From Hyperoplus lanceolatus (lineage: Eukaryota > Chordata > Actinopteri > Uranoscopiformes > Ammodytidae), in contig CM049400.1 in NCBI GenBank assembly GCA_026929865.2, positions 23,979,501 to 24,043,500 of the forward strand: a stretch of DNA of 64,000 bases. Reading direction: 5' to 3'. Of the stretch, positions 35,813 to 48,400 are shown piece after piece (the stretch's first letter is position 1; every line of letters begins with the position of its first letter). The notes beneath the pieces are model-generated. The model did not search any database and was not told the DNA's origin. It saw nothing but the letters and a program-made list of their open reading frames with translations. Position numbers and translations under genes: made by a program.

Positions 35813-35930
35813 TACAGTATAGAGATGACAGGAAATGAAAGGAGAGACAGATGGGGATCGACATCTAATAAATGTCCCTGGCAAGAAATGCTGCAGTTCC
35901 TGGTCGATGACCCTTAAACAACCTACTGTG
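35813..35930 (-). repeat. Degenerate SINE-like segment
   Basis: TACAGTATAGAGATGACAGG, GAGAGACAGATGGGGATCGAC and CCTGGTCGATGACCCTTA follow the order seen in tRNA-derived fish SINEs read on the minus strand. The promoter boxes are not clear here, so it is probably an old partial copy. The adjacent TTTAA array could derive from its tail. Confidence 0.4.
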
Positions 35931-38442
35931 GATCATGGCATTGACCATCAACTGCAAGCTCCTGTTTAGTTTTTTTCGGTTGCTGTGGCTTGTTATTGTA
36001 AAAATTGTGCGTCCAAATTGTTTGGTTTTGTTTTAAATAACTATGTTGGTCGAAAAATATATAAAACAAAAAGAAAATAAATTTAAATAATTCCTAATTA
36101 AAAAATGAATGCAATAAGGATCAATTCAGGACACTCTCAACCATTGAGGAAACCTATAGTTAAATAATTAATGTTTTTATTTTTAGTTTTTATTACTTCT
36201 TGAAGTTATTATTTGTTTAAATGTTGTAAAAGAGTTTACTGCATTCTCTAAATTGCATCTGAAACAGAAATTGCAAAGGATGTGCGACTGAACTGACTGT
36301 GCTACATCCTTGATTAATGTCATCCTCTACCTGCAACGTCATGTTAAAACACACAGGACTTGGCATCATTTCAAGCAGCAAACTTTCGAACTACATACGT
36401 CATTACTTAGCGTTCGTGTGGCTACCATGCGTTCAAACCCTGTTTAACGATTGAAAACTCCATCAGAGAGTGGACAAACTTAAACGAAAGTCAACACCAA
36501 AGGACCACCATACTCATTAATTCAAATCAATTGTACAACTTAATGACAGAAGCTGGTCGGTTGAAGTTTTAATGTCCCGTCATGCATGATCAGCCTTAGA
36601 AAAACAGTTTCATGTGTTTGTTTTATCTGTGGTTATATCTTTGAAACAATTTATTTTTTTTATGTTTTCACTAGCTAATATGGAAGCTCCTCCAAGGGCA
36701 AACAGAGCTGAGAACCACTCCCTCTGGGGGACAGCTGCATGATGAGGTAGGTGAGTTGTTATTCCTCTCCTGACAGCATAATGTATTGATTCAAGGAGGA
36801 TACACTCGCCAAATTACCCCAAGTTTTGATTAGAGATTAGACTATTCAAGATTTTGCTATCCATGTTGACACAATACTGTTTGACATCCTTGTCGTCATT
36901 TCCCAACAAACAGAATGAAATTAAACTTTAAACAAGCAAACACACAAAGGGTTTAAGAATACAGCGCAAGGTATAACATGAAAATGTTATAAAAATGCAA
37001 ACAAAAAAAAAATACATGAGTTATTATATGTTATTTTAAATTTAGACAGGGTTATAGTGGTTTATCTAAAATGATATGGGCTCAAATATACTCTGTTTAG
37101 CATTAAAATGACATTGGAAGGAGGTTTTCCACAAGTTATGTTGCATGTTGCAACAGATATCAATTATAAGTGAGGACAAAAAGTACAAGCTGATGTACAA
37201 GAAACATCTTTTCTCTTTTAAGCCAGAACACAGAACAATTAAATTAAACAACACAACTTTTGGTTCGTAATTAAATTATATTGGATCACAGCTCAAATAA
37301 AATAAAATTTACAGGAAAAATATGCAAAGAAAACAAAAAATTTTCTGTTATAACATGCAGAGATCAAACAGTACTTGTATTGCTTTGTTTAAAGGTTTGG
37401 TTGAAGAAGCTCTCAATTTCTATTACAGTAGGTATGCAATCACCAGCAAGGGCATATGTTTTGGAATTTAAATCAAATATTGTAACACATGACAGAAGAA
37501 CTGTTGAATGCAGGAGGGGAAACTATTCCTCATAACATTGAAAAGGGGGCATTTTTAAAAAGACTCATCATCATTATATTATACCTACCTGAGTTAGTCT
37601 TTTAGGGATTATTTTCTTCGATGAGTAGCGCCAAGTTCCAATAAAAACTGCCAGTAGCCTACTGGTTTTGAACATTATGACACTTTTGCTGATTTTCTGA
37701 TATTGAAATGTCTGAAGTTCATGAGAATTGAAATACCAATGTGTATGTCACTCGGCACTTGGAATGCAACAATATATGATTGAATCGTAAATCGTGATCA
37801 ATAACACTCAAAGTATTAATAGTGGTGAATTTCCATTTGCTAGGGATCACATGTTTGTAGGCTATTTATTTTAAAGCTGCCTATCTTGCTAACCTATAGG
37901 CATAGGCTACAGTAGCATTGACTTCCTGATGATTTGAATTTCCTCAAGAGGGAGCTCCATCTTTCCAGTCATTCCTAAATCTTAAACCTGTCATGACGGT
38001 CATGACTCACGCAGGCTTGGCTTGCCCATTGTATTTCACACAAAGAGACAGTTAATTATCTAAAATGATAGCCTAATTGTTTGTTTTTCACTAGGAGAAA
38101 TCTTTGATGGAAAATAAATAGCGGTTCCTCATCAAAATGTGAATTGATTCCGACTTGTTTTGAATTACAATAATTTTGGCCAGGATAATGGTGACTTTAC
38201 ATTTTCATTGTCGTCCATGTCTATTTAGGACGCGGCCTTGGATTGTCTGTAGTAGCCTAAAGAAGAAAAAAAGTGTAATCTCTCCATGGGATAGGCCATG
38301 GACCTATTATAAGACTACTCGACTTCGCCGTAGGTACATTTAATTGTCACTGTCGTTTCCCCTGTGCCCTGCAGTTGGCGACATCAACTCAATTTGAGAT
38401 AGTGGATAACAAGAAGAAGAGTGTGCAATGTTTTTCATTGTC

Positions 38443-38452
38443 GCGCATGCGT
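38443..38452. promoter_or_regulatory. NRF1-like palindromic site upstream of saal1
   Basis: GCGCATGCGT is one mismatch from the NRF1 consensus TGCGCATGCGC and lies about 50-150 bases upstream of the candidate first saal1 exons, in a locally CpG-richer stretch. Such sites are common in TATA-less housekeeping promoters. Role is inferred from motif and place only. Confidence 0.4.
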
Positions 38453-38494
38453 CGTCGATTCCATTGTGCTGTATGGACACAGTTTGCGTTTGAC

Positions 38495-38597
38495 ATGTCT
38501 GGAAACTGCACTGGCACAGGTTAGAAAACCAAACATGCGACGATATTATGTTCGATATTAACCAGCAAGTTCCGTCTTTAGTGAGCGTTCACAATGG
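38495..38597 (+). other. saal1: Two candidate first coding exons of saal1
   Basis: Option 1 is ATGTCTGGAAACTGCAC... (38495-38519) with donor GTTAGA. Option 2 is ATGG (38594-38597) with a strong donor GTGAGT. Both end in phase 1 and both splice in frame to an acceptor at 39436. That exon is open from 39437 to the internal ATG at 39508, coding [16 protein letters not shown] and so on. They would add 32 or 25 residues to the protein. The internal ATG starts MDRNPSPPP, which is where human SAAL1 begins, so these exons may instead be 5' UTR. Confidence 0.45.
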
Positions 38598-39025
38598 GTG
38601 AGTCGACAAGTAAGAAGTACTGTTAATAAGCTTGACACCAACAAGTCTTTCAAAGCGAAATGTTCACCTCCTAGCCAACTAAAGAACTAACTAGTTCATC
38701 ATTTCTCGAAAATAGACGAATGTCGAATATAAAACCAATCTCACCTCGGTATCAGGGCGTGGCTGTTTATTTAATAGTCGTCTGAAATCATGAAGTCGTG
38801 CGATATCCACCGAGTTACCATTTAATAGACCAATTAAAAACTGTCGTACTATTTAGTTCACCATTGATGATATGCAGTAAAGTGTGTGTAGCCTACCCTC
38901 TCAATAGAACGCTAGAAAATGCCACCCCGCCACAATCTACAGCCTCAAACGAAAGAATCAACACCTGCAACAAAACCTCATGTTCTATTAGGTTGCATAC
39001 GTTTAAGCTCCGTGTATGCTTTCAG

Positions 39026-39051
39026 ATAGCTAGATAGATAGATAGATATAG
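39026..39051. repeat. (GATA)n microsatellite
   Basis: A short GATA tract lies in the first saal1 intron, with about five units and an imperfect end. Confidence 0.8.
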
Positions 39052-39507
39052 ATTTCCATTATCTCATATCATTGCACAGACCACAAGACTACTGAACTCT
39101 TGATCAGCTCTCAAGCTCACCACCCTATGTCACTTGACAACAGTTAACACCTGCTTATAACTTATAGTTGACATCTGTTCACATTAAGTTTACATGTGTC
39201 CTTTTTAGAGTATTCTATTCCATTTACCTTATTTTACATTCTATTTTATATTTGACCTTATTGAGTCACATTGATGACCTAATCCTGTACATTCAACCCT
39301 TTCCATAATATATGTTCATTGATAGTCTAATGCTGTCTTACATATTAGCTAACTTACTTAGTAGAAACAATGTAACACAATCTTATTTTTCCTTACGGTA
39401 TTAGTCGCAACACCCAACTTTACATTTTTTCTCCAGACAGTAGTTTTGGTGCTGAGGAAGGGGAGACTGAGAGATCCTCTTCTCCAACTGGACCACAGTC
39501 TCCTGTA

Positions 39508-42500
39508 ATGGACCGTAACCCATCACCACCCCCAGACACAGTTGATGGAGAGGAGGACGAAGATTTGGACGCCATCGGAGACACCGTTTACAGCAAGCAC
39601 TGGATTTTCAGCACCCTGACTCGTCTCATCCATGTAGGAAGACTATTATTTCTAATGTCTTTATTTTATTTTTTTTATATTATTTTTTAGCCTTTTATGC
39701 TTTGATAGACAGATTTCGAGAGACAGAGTTGAAATGGGGCAAAGAGGGGACGACATGCAGAGAACCAACCACGGGTCGGATTCGAACTGCTGCGATGAGG
39801 ACCTTGCCTCTAGGGGGACGCTCTAACCACTACACCACGAGCGCCCCTCTAATGTCATTTTCATGTCTCTTTAAGACGTGAAAAAGACATTCAGCACCGG
39901 GAAATGACAGTGAAATATAATTTAGTTACGCAGTGATAAGTAGCAACTCAGTAAAATCTTAACTTGTTTGATAAAAGTAGACAGACTTTGCAAATTCCAA
40001 ATGGGGACAGCATTATTGTTGCCAATGTCACTACTCAATCCGTCCAACCTCACTACAGAAATGTGGACGGTCTCAAACACAAGTGTAGTGGAGATCAGGC
40101 ACAATATGGGTTCCTTTTATTTTCTCGACATATTTAACTAACAGCCAATTTAGAGACCAAGTACCAAATCAGTCGGAATAAAAAAAATGTCCAATATAGA
40201 TAATTTTGGTAAAAATGGCTATGTCTTGCAGATGGTCACAGAGAATTTGGAGGTGGACTCTGAAGGTCAGATGCAGCTCCCTGATGATGACGAGGAAGAT
40301 CTATGTAGAGTCTGGGATATGGCAATGGATAAGGTAGAGTTCCTTATACTGTATGTCCCGTTGGCTTCACTTTTGTTAGTTGAGATTTTATTTGCCATCC
40401 TGTTCTGCTGTGTTTGCTCTGTTAAAGATTAATTTGTTTTGTTTATATCATATATTACTCCTATTGTTCCTGGAATCTTTCCTAAACAATGCAGTTTAAG
40501 AAACTAATCCTATGTTATTATTTAGGATTGGAGCTGGGTAGTAAATGGGCTAGGGAAAAAAACGGTTAAACAATATAAACAAAATGATCATTCTCTAGAT
40601 ATTTAGCTATTTTGTATTTTTGTAAGGGTAGACCTTAAGGAATTTAAATGTTTTAAATTGACATTACAAACTATCACGGCAACATAAGTACTACTTCATT
40701 CTTGGAATTCAGAATATTTGACCACAAATTATGAAATATGTTTCTAGTGATCTTGTTTCTTCCATACATATATCATTACCAATGAATTAAGCCACACACT
40801 CTGTTGGCAGCTTATTAGGTAAACCAGTCTAAAACTAATGCAGTCTATTACAATATCCTGCAGTAAAGACTAACTTCCTGAAGACTCTAAGGTACAGGAT
40901 GTAGTTTTTGGTGCTGTATTGTGTTCTACTGAGTGCCATTTATGGTATTTAGTCTATCCTCATTGCCATAAATTGGGTGGACCAAATAGAAGAAACCCCT
41001 TCCACTATAGTGCTCTACATGTCAACAGCACCAAACTACATCCGCCAAAATTTTCATGAAGTTGAATCAACACCTCTTTAAAAAGGACTGCCATTAGTGT
41101 AAGCTGGGTTTACCTATATTTGTCAATTAGAAGTGAATCATGTTGAGGTTTATGTAGTTAATGATGTCTTTAATTACTGTGTGTAGGACGTGGCTGGTTT
41201 TCTGCAGGAATTCAAAGCTACAGATATCCTTCTTGGGGTGATCGCCAAATCGCGTTGTCCACGTCTCACAGTGAGTAGAATCCTTCGCAGTTTTTGCATT
41301 CTGTGTTGAAATGTAACATACATAATTATTTTATGTATTTAATTAATGTTGTTTTATTTCTGGGCTTTGAGAATTCCCATGACAAGTCAATTTTCTTTTT
41401 GCTCCTCTAGGAAATATGTGTGGGAATCCTTGGGAACATTGCCTGTTTTAAGGAAACGTGTCAGACTCTCACCCAAAATGAAGACTTGGGGTGGGTCATC
41501 ATGTGTAATAGTCCTTTATCGATTTTGTACACAAATGTGATCTATTCAAGTATTCGATGCAACTCTCTGTGTGTCCACAGTGCTGTGCTGCTGCTCCTTC
41601 TTGGAGATACAGATCCTCCGACCCTTCTGGAAACGAGCAGGTTACATTTACATAGTTTTTTTTTCTGTAGACACATCAGACAGTGACTTGTAGTAGTAGG
41701 AAGTTTAAGTTTTCATCTTACTGCTGATGTTTGCAGATTGCTGCTGACCTGTGTCTCTCAGAAAGATGTCTGTTCCCTGTGGCTTCAGCGAATACATCAA
41801 CAGATGTCTGTGCGCTCCAACCTCTGCTTCATCATGTGCAGTTCAACCAACAGTACTGGGCTTTAACTTATTTCTTCCCCTCTAATAAGCTGACTAAGTG
41901 TTACTCTTGTATAAAAATGTAATATATGTTGGACTTACCAAGGTGACTTACAGTACCTTTTTAAAGTCCCTGTAAGCTGTTTATCTTAACGGTTCCCTGT
42001 TGAGATTCTGAGCTCTAGTGTGGGTTTTTTTTTATCCTGCACAAAGCCAATAGTTTCCCTTTATTCCACTGATAAACAGGAGATAAATGCAATCAGCTTT
42101 GCAAATGTTTTATGAGGAAGAAAAAGCTCCCAACACATTTGTTAAAGTTAATGTCGTTAAAAGTTCTGTATACTGTCAGTGTCGCTGGAGTTTTGACCTC
42201 TTTACAAGAAAACGCTGCAGGGCACCATTACCCATTTGTAACCCTATCGTTTGCTAACTGAAATGATAATTATAGCAACACCCTCTTTGTGTTTTACAGC
42301 TGACCTGCTTGAGAAAGTTGGAGAGCTAGTCGACAAACTGTTTGACCTTGACGAAGAGCTGATGAAGACTTGGATCACTGCTCAGCCAAGTGAGGAGGGG
42401 GCAGACAATCAATGCTGTCTAGATGTGGCCTCATCTCTTCTTGAGGCAGCCAAGCAGCTTAGGTGAGAATCTGAAGGCATCTAAAGGCATACTAGGTAAT

Positions 42501-44818
42501 CCCTAACGAACAAGTGGCAAACTTTTGTTTATGTTCATACTTACCGTATGAACCGGTAATATTTAACGCTATAAACATAAACAGTTGCCGGCTCTGAGAC
42601 AGGCTTTTTAGATCGCCGTTAGTGGAGTAGCTGCTGTGTGTAAGCACCAACTTTTTTTCAGCGTGCACACACGACGGATGGTGAGTATATTAGCTGATTT
42701 TAACGAATATTTTTCTAGATTAGATTACCCAGTATGCCCTTAAAGTTCTGAACAATGTGTGTAGCATTAGAATGACTATACTCACTTTCAATGGGTATTG
42801 AAATGTTTATTCTTAAGAAAAAACGTACTGAGTTGGAGTTTAAAATCGCACCACGTACTGCTCCACCCCGATAGAGATTTAGGTTATTGTAGCTAACTTG
42901 CAATGCTAAATTAGGTCCCAAACTATTATTGGCATTATCTTCTGAAACATTGTAATTTATTGAACAGCAGAGTTAAAACTACATACATGGAACTCCTGAT
43001 ATTGATGATGAATATTTAATTGCTTTCACAGATCAGAGAGTCCAAATGGCTTAGAGGTTTACCTTCACGCCCTCCAACTCCTCACCACCATAGATGAGGG
43101 GGTTCAGGCTTTTGGTGAGAGCGATCAAAACAGTCTCTATTGAGTTCAGCTGTTGGCTTGGAAAGTGAAATTTTCACAGACTGGTTGATGACTTTTTCTT
43201 CTTCTAGCTTCTACTGATGGACCCGGCAAAGCAGTGTGGGACTTTGTCTGTGACGTTGTGTGTGAGGACCTCTGCCAGCCAAATGATCTTACAGTTGTCC
43301 TGCAGGAGCAGAAAAGCATCTTGGTTCAGGCATTTGCGGTGCTGCAAGCTCTTTATAGATGCCACGATCAGTGGCGTAGCAGAAGTGATGCAAGTAAGCC
43401 TTGAATATATGACTGGTGAAAGGTGCTTTACTAAATAAAGTTATAAATCTTAGTAATAATGCTCTTTGGTTGAACATTTGACCTAACATTCAGCTGTTTT
43501 CACCAAATGATCAGCCCTGAGATTTAACAAATGTAGATCACTTTATGTTGATTTAGTGTTAACTGTATGATTTCTGATATTAAAATACATGTATTTTCGT
43601 AGTATTTTAGGAATCTTCTAAGATTGATAAAGATTAAGGCCTTTTTAATGGAAATTGGCTGTGAATGAAATTGTTGATGCAGGCTAGATTTTCCTAATGC
43701 AGAGCTTTTGTCAACGTAAAGTCTTATGCTTGCAATGTTTAAGTGTTTACTGTTTTGTTTGATTATGCATTATAAATATAAAGGAAACTCATAATGACAA
43801 TAAAAGCTCGGACTCTGTATTGATCAATGAATGTTCTGCTTTGGATATACCCAGTTCCTATTAGTAATTAGTTGTGTTTTGTTTTGTGCATACACCTTTG
43901 TCTTTTGCCTCCAGGTCTTACCCTGATTGGAACCATTCTGAGGTTGCTTCAGTACCACAGTGATGGCAAAAACGACGATGCCAGCAAAGGATACACCAAA
44001 GACGAACAACTTCAGACTCTAGCAGAGATCATAGCTGAGTTTCTGGCCGACATCTGCATTCAGATTCCCATGGTGATGCGTAGCAAAGGGAAGCTTTGCT
44101 AACTTTTTTATTTAATCAAATTGTTAGAGTGTTAAATGCAACTGTTGAATGATTATGAGGGGGGTTATAATCTAAGTTTTTTTTGAGAGGCAAAGTGTTT
44201 GTTCATTTTGCTTTTTTGTACTTCATAGGAAACCGTGGCAGATTTGGTAAACAAAGGATATCTTACAGAAAAGACTTGTCTCACAGCTGCAGACAGTTTA
44301 GTCCCCAACTTTAAGACTTCAGTAAGTGCCTTTTCCAAAACGTTTGTAAATTTAGATTTGCGAGTAGGGAAGAATATCTCTCACAAACACAAACACACAC
44401 ACATACACGGACGCAGGCAAACACACACAAAAACACAGACGCAGGCAAACACACAAATAGATAAAGTCCAATTTTTTAGGTTTAAATGGGTTTTTGATTA
44501 AGCTGCTTAAATTTTTCAGTTTAATTGTGTAATATTTGTAAAATGGAAAACAATTTTTTTTTTTTACACAATTTTTTCTCAATTTGTTGTCTGCATATTT
44601 ATTTATAACCAGCCTAATGCTTTTGTGTTCTAGAACTTGTGTCAATTTTAGATGTGTGATGGACTGCTAGTACACACCCCCAGCTCCTGTGGAAAATTAA
44701 CATTATGTTTTCACCCCGCCCCCACCTTCCTCTTGTGCAGTTTCAGCGCCTGCAGTCCATGCTGTCAGAGACTGATCCCCAATTGGCAGACATGGTGAGG
44801 AAACAGTTTCCTGTCTGA
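39508..44818 (+). CDS. saal1: Serum amyloid A-like 1 (SAAL1), complete, 442 aa from the conserved start
   Basis: Twelve coding exons: 39508-39633, 40232-40333, 41187-41270, 41411-41490, 41581-41640, 41737-41852, 42300-42462, 43032-43114, 43208-43393, 43915-44072, 44229-44321, 44741-44818. All borders are GT/AG and phases agree. The protein begins MDRNPSPPP, contains [17 protein letters not shown], then [30 protein letters not shown] and [17 protein letters not shown]-like stretches, and ends MVRKQFPV. This matches SAAL1, an armadillo-like helical-repeat protein found largely in the nucleus and associated with cell proliferation; its molecular activity is poorly known. The acidic N-terminus (residues about 10-20 and 50-65) is typical. 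Exon 6 uses the donor GTACTG at 41853, a weaker site chosen because it keeps STNTDLLEK in frame. Introns contain a SINE and small hairpin elements. Confidence 0.93.
39688..39848 (-). mobile_element. tRNA-derived SINE in saal1 intron
   Basis: Read on the minus strand, it starts GGCGCTCGTGGTGTAGTGG. It has an A-box-like TGGTGTAGTGGTTAGAGC (39820-39837) and a B box GTTCGAATCC (39777-39786), the two internal RNA polymerase III promoter parts. A tRNA-unrelated part with CATGTCGTCCCCTC follows, and the 3' end lies near an A/T-rich tail at about 39690. This is a common teleost SINE layout, placed antisense in intron 1. Confidence 0.85.
40897..41043. mobile_element. Short hairpin element in saal1 intron 2
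   Basis: GGATGTAGTTTTTGGTGCTG on the left pairs with CAGCACCAAACTACATCC on the right, about 105 bases apart. The size and terminal pairing suggest a small MITE, but no clear target-site duplication was seen. Confidence 0.5.
42484..42741. mobile_element. Small MITE in saal1 intron 7
   Basis: AAGGCATACTAGGTAATC and GATTACCCAGTATGCCCTT form imperfect terminal inverted repeats around about 258 bases. The flanking duplication is unclear (TAA-like). No coding capacity was seen. Confidence 0.55.
44380..44460. repeat. CA-rich tandem repeat
   Basis: ACACAC-rich sequence contains two copies of a unit with GACGCAGGCAAACACAC about 28 bases apart, in the last saal1 intron. Confidence 0.7.
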
Positions 44819-45003
44819 GGGGCCCAGCAGATCACTGTTCAGACTCCCACCACTGCTTTTTATGGTGACCTCTATTTCCCCTCCAAAGATTCTGCTTCAG
44901 TTCATTTGGATTTCCATGTAAAAAGACTTCGCACCATCGCCAGAGACAGAAATGTTACAAAGACAATTTTTTCCCTTCTTTTTTATTTGAATGCTATTTT
45001 TGT

Positions 45004-45009
45004 ATTAAA
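45004..45009 (+). terminator. saal1: Candidate saal1 polyadenylation signal
   Basis: ATTAAA, the commonest variant of AATAAA, lies 186 bases past the saal1 stop codon. No canonical AATAAA lies nearer on this strand. Confidence 0.45.
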
Positions 45010-45111
45010 TAATTAACAGTCTCTTATTGAAAATATATATTTCTAACAATAAGTTGTGCTAAGCAGCTTTTAATGATCATCAATATCATCTTGGATTGAT
45101 GCAGGAAAGTC

Positions 45112-45486
45112 CTAGCCTGGCTCCGCCCGCCCGCCTACTTCTGGCCAAATTTTATTTTCCCTTCAGTAGTCAGTCTGGGGGTACAGCCCATTTCCCAGTT
45201 TTGCCGGAGATTCGACAGCCGGTCCAATCAGCGAACAGAGCGAGTGGCTGAGAACAATGACGTCGAAGTCGCGCTCCAGTTTCAGTTGCCAGAAGCCGGC
45301 TCATGACACACGTGACGACCAAACGTTATGCGATTGGTTGGCTAATCCAGAGTGGCACTGGGCAGAGCCAATAGTTTTAAACTTTAACAGACACCCGCCT
45401 CCATGAGTGAACGTTTGCCAATTACAGCACTGCCAGACCTTCTGTACAAATGAAATGAAGTACGATGGTCTGGTTGGACCAGGCTA
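45112..45486. mobile_element. hAT-type MITE downstream of saal1, 375 bp
   Basis: CTAGCCTGG at the left and CCAGGCTA at the right form short inverted repeats. GGAAAGTC flanks both sides (45104-45111 and 45487-45494), an 8-bp duplication. The interior is GC-rich with CpG-containing stretches and no open frame of note. Confidence 0.75.
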
Positions 45487-45494
45487 GGAAAGTC

Positions 45495-48400
45495 CCTCAC
45501 TGACAAAAAAGGCTTTTGGGAATGTCAGTTTATTGTTTTATTGTTAAGAAAGTATAAGTACAAAGCAGCTGGAAAGCCACTATATAATTTCGGGGGGAAA
45601 AAGAAAAGTAATTACGTAAATAGAAATAAGCACATAAAACAATGAAAGGGGTTCAGTCCACAATAACATGAAAATAACTCGGTTGCAAAACAATTCTGGC
45701 TATGCTTTAAATAAAACTAAAGCTAAATTATTGATTTTATTTAGGTCCAAGAATACCTCACACTACTACTACCCAGTCTTTCAAATCTGGAACTTTAGCT
45801 GTTTTCCTATGAAATTTTCCTAGAGGCTGTAATCAAATCAATCATGATAACTCGAAATGCAAATTTTTATATATTTAGTTCTTGAGATCTTTCACCCAAT
45901 GAACAAACAAGGAGTCAGAAGATTGTTAAACCAAACAAAAGTCTTGCATTCATTTGTATTAGAGCAGTTTTGCTCATTCCCACATACAATGCACTTTGAA
46001 TACAAAGCCAACTGTTCTGTGGAATCATTTAAGAGTATGATAACATCCAAGCAAACTATTGGGTAAACTTTACCTCTTACACCTGACAAAAAAAACATTT
46101 TTAAAATCTGTATACAGAATACACATAACTAATGAGCCTTTAATAACACTTAATGTGTCAAAGTCAGCTTACATTTTATGAACATTTTGTTTGAAAGCTG
46201 AAAGATAACATTTAGAACTGTTATTTTTATGTTGATAAAACATGCAACATGTATATAATACATAAATCTAATCTTTTTGATAATTATATTGGTTTTGGCT
46301 CAACTTTTAGTACTTAAAAAAACATGTTTTATCCTTGTGTGTCTCAGAAAACCTCTCCCTCAACATCAGTCTTTACTGAAGCTTATTTTTTTAATGCTTT
46401 TAACTAACAAATACCTCCATCAAAATATATATAATTTGCTCCTGTTTTTTTATGATGAGAATATATATTTTTATCCAAGATAAAACTGCATTGAGTGTGT
46501 ATTGAGTCACCTTTCCAAGCATATAATTAATGGTACTAATGCCAATGACAACATCAAGTGTTTACCAGAGGGTGACAGTCACTCGGTAATGACAATGAAA
46601 TCAGATGAAAGGCTTGAGGCTGGCAACAATGATCTCATTTGGTTTCCAAATGCACCATTTCGCCCACTCATAGAGAAGAGCAGGACAACCTGCGCATTTA
46701 CAGCAAGCTTTCGAAGGCTCCTTGAATATAGCAGCTTTTTAATTAAAGCTCGGATTGATGTGTAGAACGCTCTTTCTAATGGAAATCCCGAAATCGTCAG
46801 AGTGTATGCGAGGCAGAGATCACCCTATGGGAAAAAAAACCTCCCCATGTCTTCTTTAAAATCCTGCTGTCTCTTAACACCCAGTCTGAACTGGACTTGT
46901 GATGCACATAGGTGGCCTGCGCCTTGATCTGCGAGTCACGTCCTGTTTGTGTTGTAAATGGTTAGCATGATGTACATGTAATCGTGCTTGGCCTTTCCAG
47001 ATTGCTTGTGGCCTGTGACTTGCTGGGTGCTCTGTCCTCAGGCCTCACTACCAGGCGCGTCATGTCACAGGGATCAGGGTGAAGCTCAGATGTTTCATGC
47101 CTCCCTGCCAAACCTCATTGTCGGTCTGCCAGTCTTCACAGCAGCCTGATATGATCTGACTCTATGAGCACAACGCAGCGGGCCGCTCCTTGTACGCCTG
47201 TTGCTTCATACACATCAGTGAGGCTGAGGCATGTCAGGCCTGTCTGATGCTGATGCTGGATGTCAGCTATTTCCTTTTTTTGTTTACATCAGCCCACACA
47301 ACTCGTCGTCTTCTAAATGACTTGACATTTTGCCTCGTGGTGAAATGTGTTATATTTTTGTCTCACATTTGAGCTAAAATTAACATCTGCCCGACTTTAA
47401 CACGATAAGAACATAATACTACATTTCATTTAAGTTGATCAATATTTACATTTCGAACATTTGACCTGAATTCATCATGTGATTTATGGATGGAATAAAC
47501 AGTTCTTCTATACAAGAATTACTTTAACCTGTGATCAAGTGGGATATAAAGGCATTTTCGTTTAGGAGAATGATGGAAGGCGTTCAACATAAACAGGTTT
47601 TTTTTTTAAGGGCATCACATGTTTTGCTTAAAGGTTTTCTTCTGTCATTCATGCCCTGAGATGTTGAACGAACAATGAAGGATGATAAAATATACATGCA
47701 TGTATGAAAAATGTATATATTTTAGGTGTAAGAGAGTTGTAATCCCCTATACATTAAGCCCCTTGAGTGTGTAAAATGGCTCTTATGCTGGTATCTGTTG
47801 CTGGGTGAGCAGGAGGAATAATGAACAGATGAAGAATGTGTGACGTTCCCTCTCCTTTGATTCCAAGGCCCGGCCTATTCACAACCACCTGGTCAAGGCG
47901 TGTTAATAAAGACACATGCTGCTTTTGGGTGCAATCAAAGCCCCCTTCAGCTCATTTCCTGAGTTCCCTGGCTCTCTATCTCTTGTCAACAGAATGACAA
48001 TGAAACTTTCCCCCTCGCGATCCCTGAATATCAAAGACACTGACGTTTCCTGCTCGCAAAAAGTGATGCGATGACGTGGATGTTTGCCTTTGCCTTAACT
48101 GCATGTTCCGCTTCTTCCACCAGCCTATCTGTTGGGTATATTGTAATGATAAACTAGACGGATGCTATACAGGGAGGTTGTATATGACCAAGAATGATCT
48201 TCTAAGAGGCATGCTCAGTGTTATTTCCAAACGAGAGATTGAACATCCTAAAATCAATAGAAAATGTTGCTTAGAAACACTTTAACACTTTCATTCTTTA
48301 ATTTTTATTCATACACAAATAATGAAAGGGATAAGTGTAAAAAGTGTGATAGAGGCTATTTAACTAAATATATTATTGAATGTCTTTATACGAAGGCATT

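Larger units (their letters stand above)
32960..38430. other. Intergenic region between mucin and saal1
   Basis: No supported gene was seen in 5.5 kb. It should hold upstream control DNA of the divergently transcribed mucin and saal1. A 122-codon open frame at 33369-33737 codes a hydrophobic peptide without a recognisable family. Repeats within are listed separately. Confidence 0.5.

Noticed and set aside
38495-39508. Calling the saal1 start at an upstream exon outright
   Set aside because: Both upstream starts are possible, but the internal ATG matches the known human start MDRNPSPPP, so the CDS was drawn from there and the alternatives listed separately.
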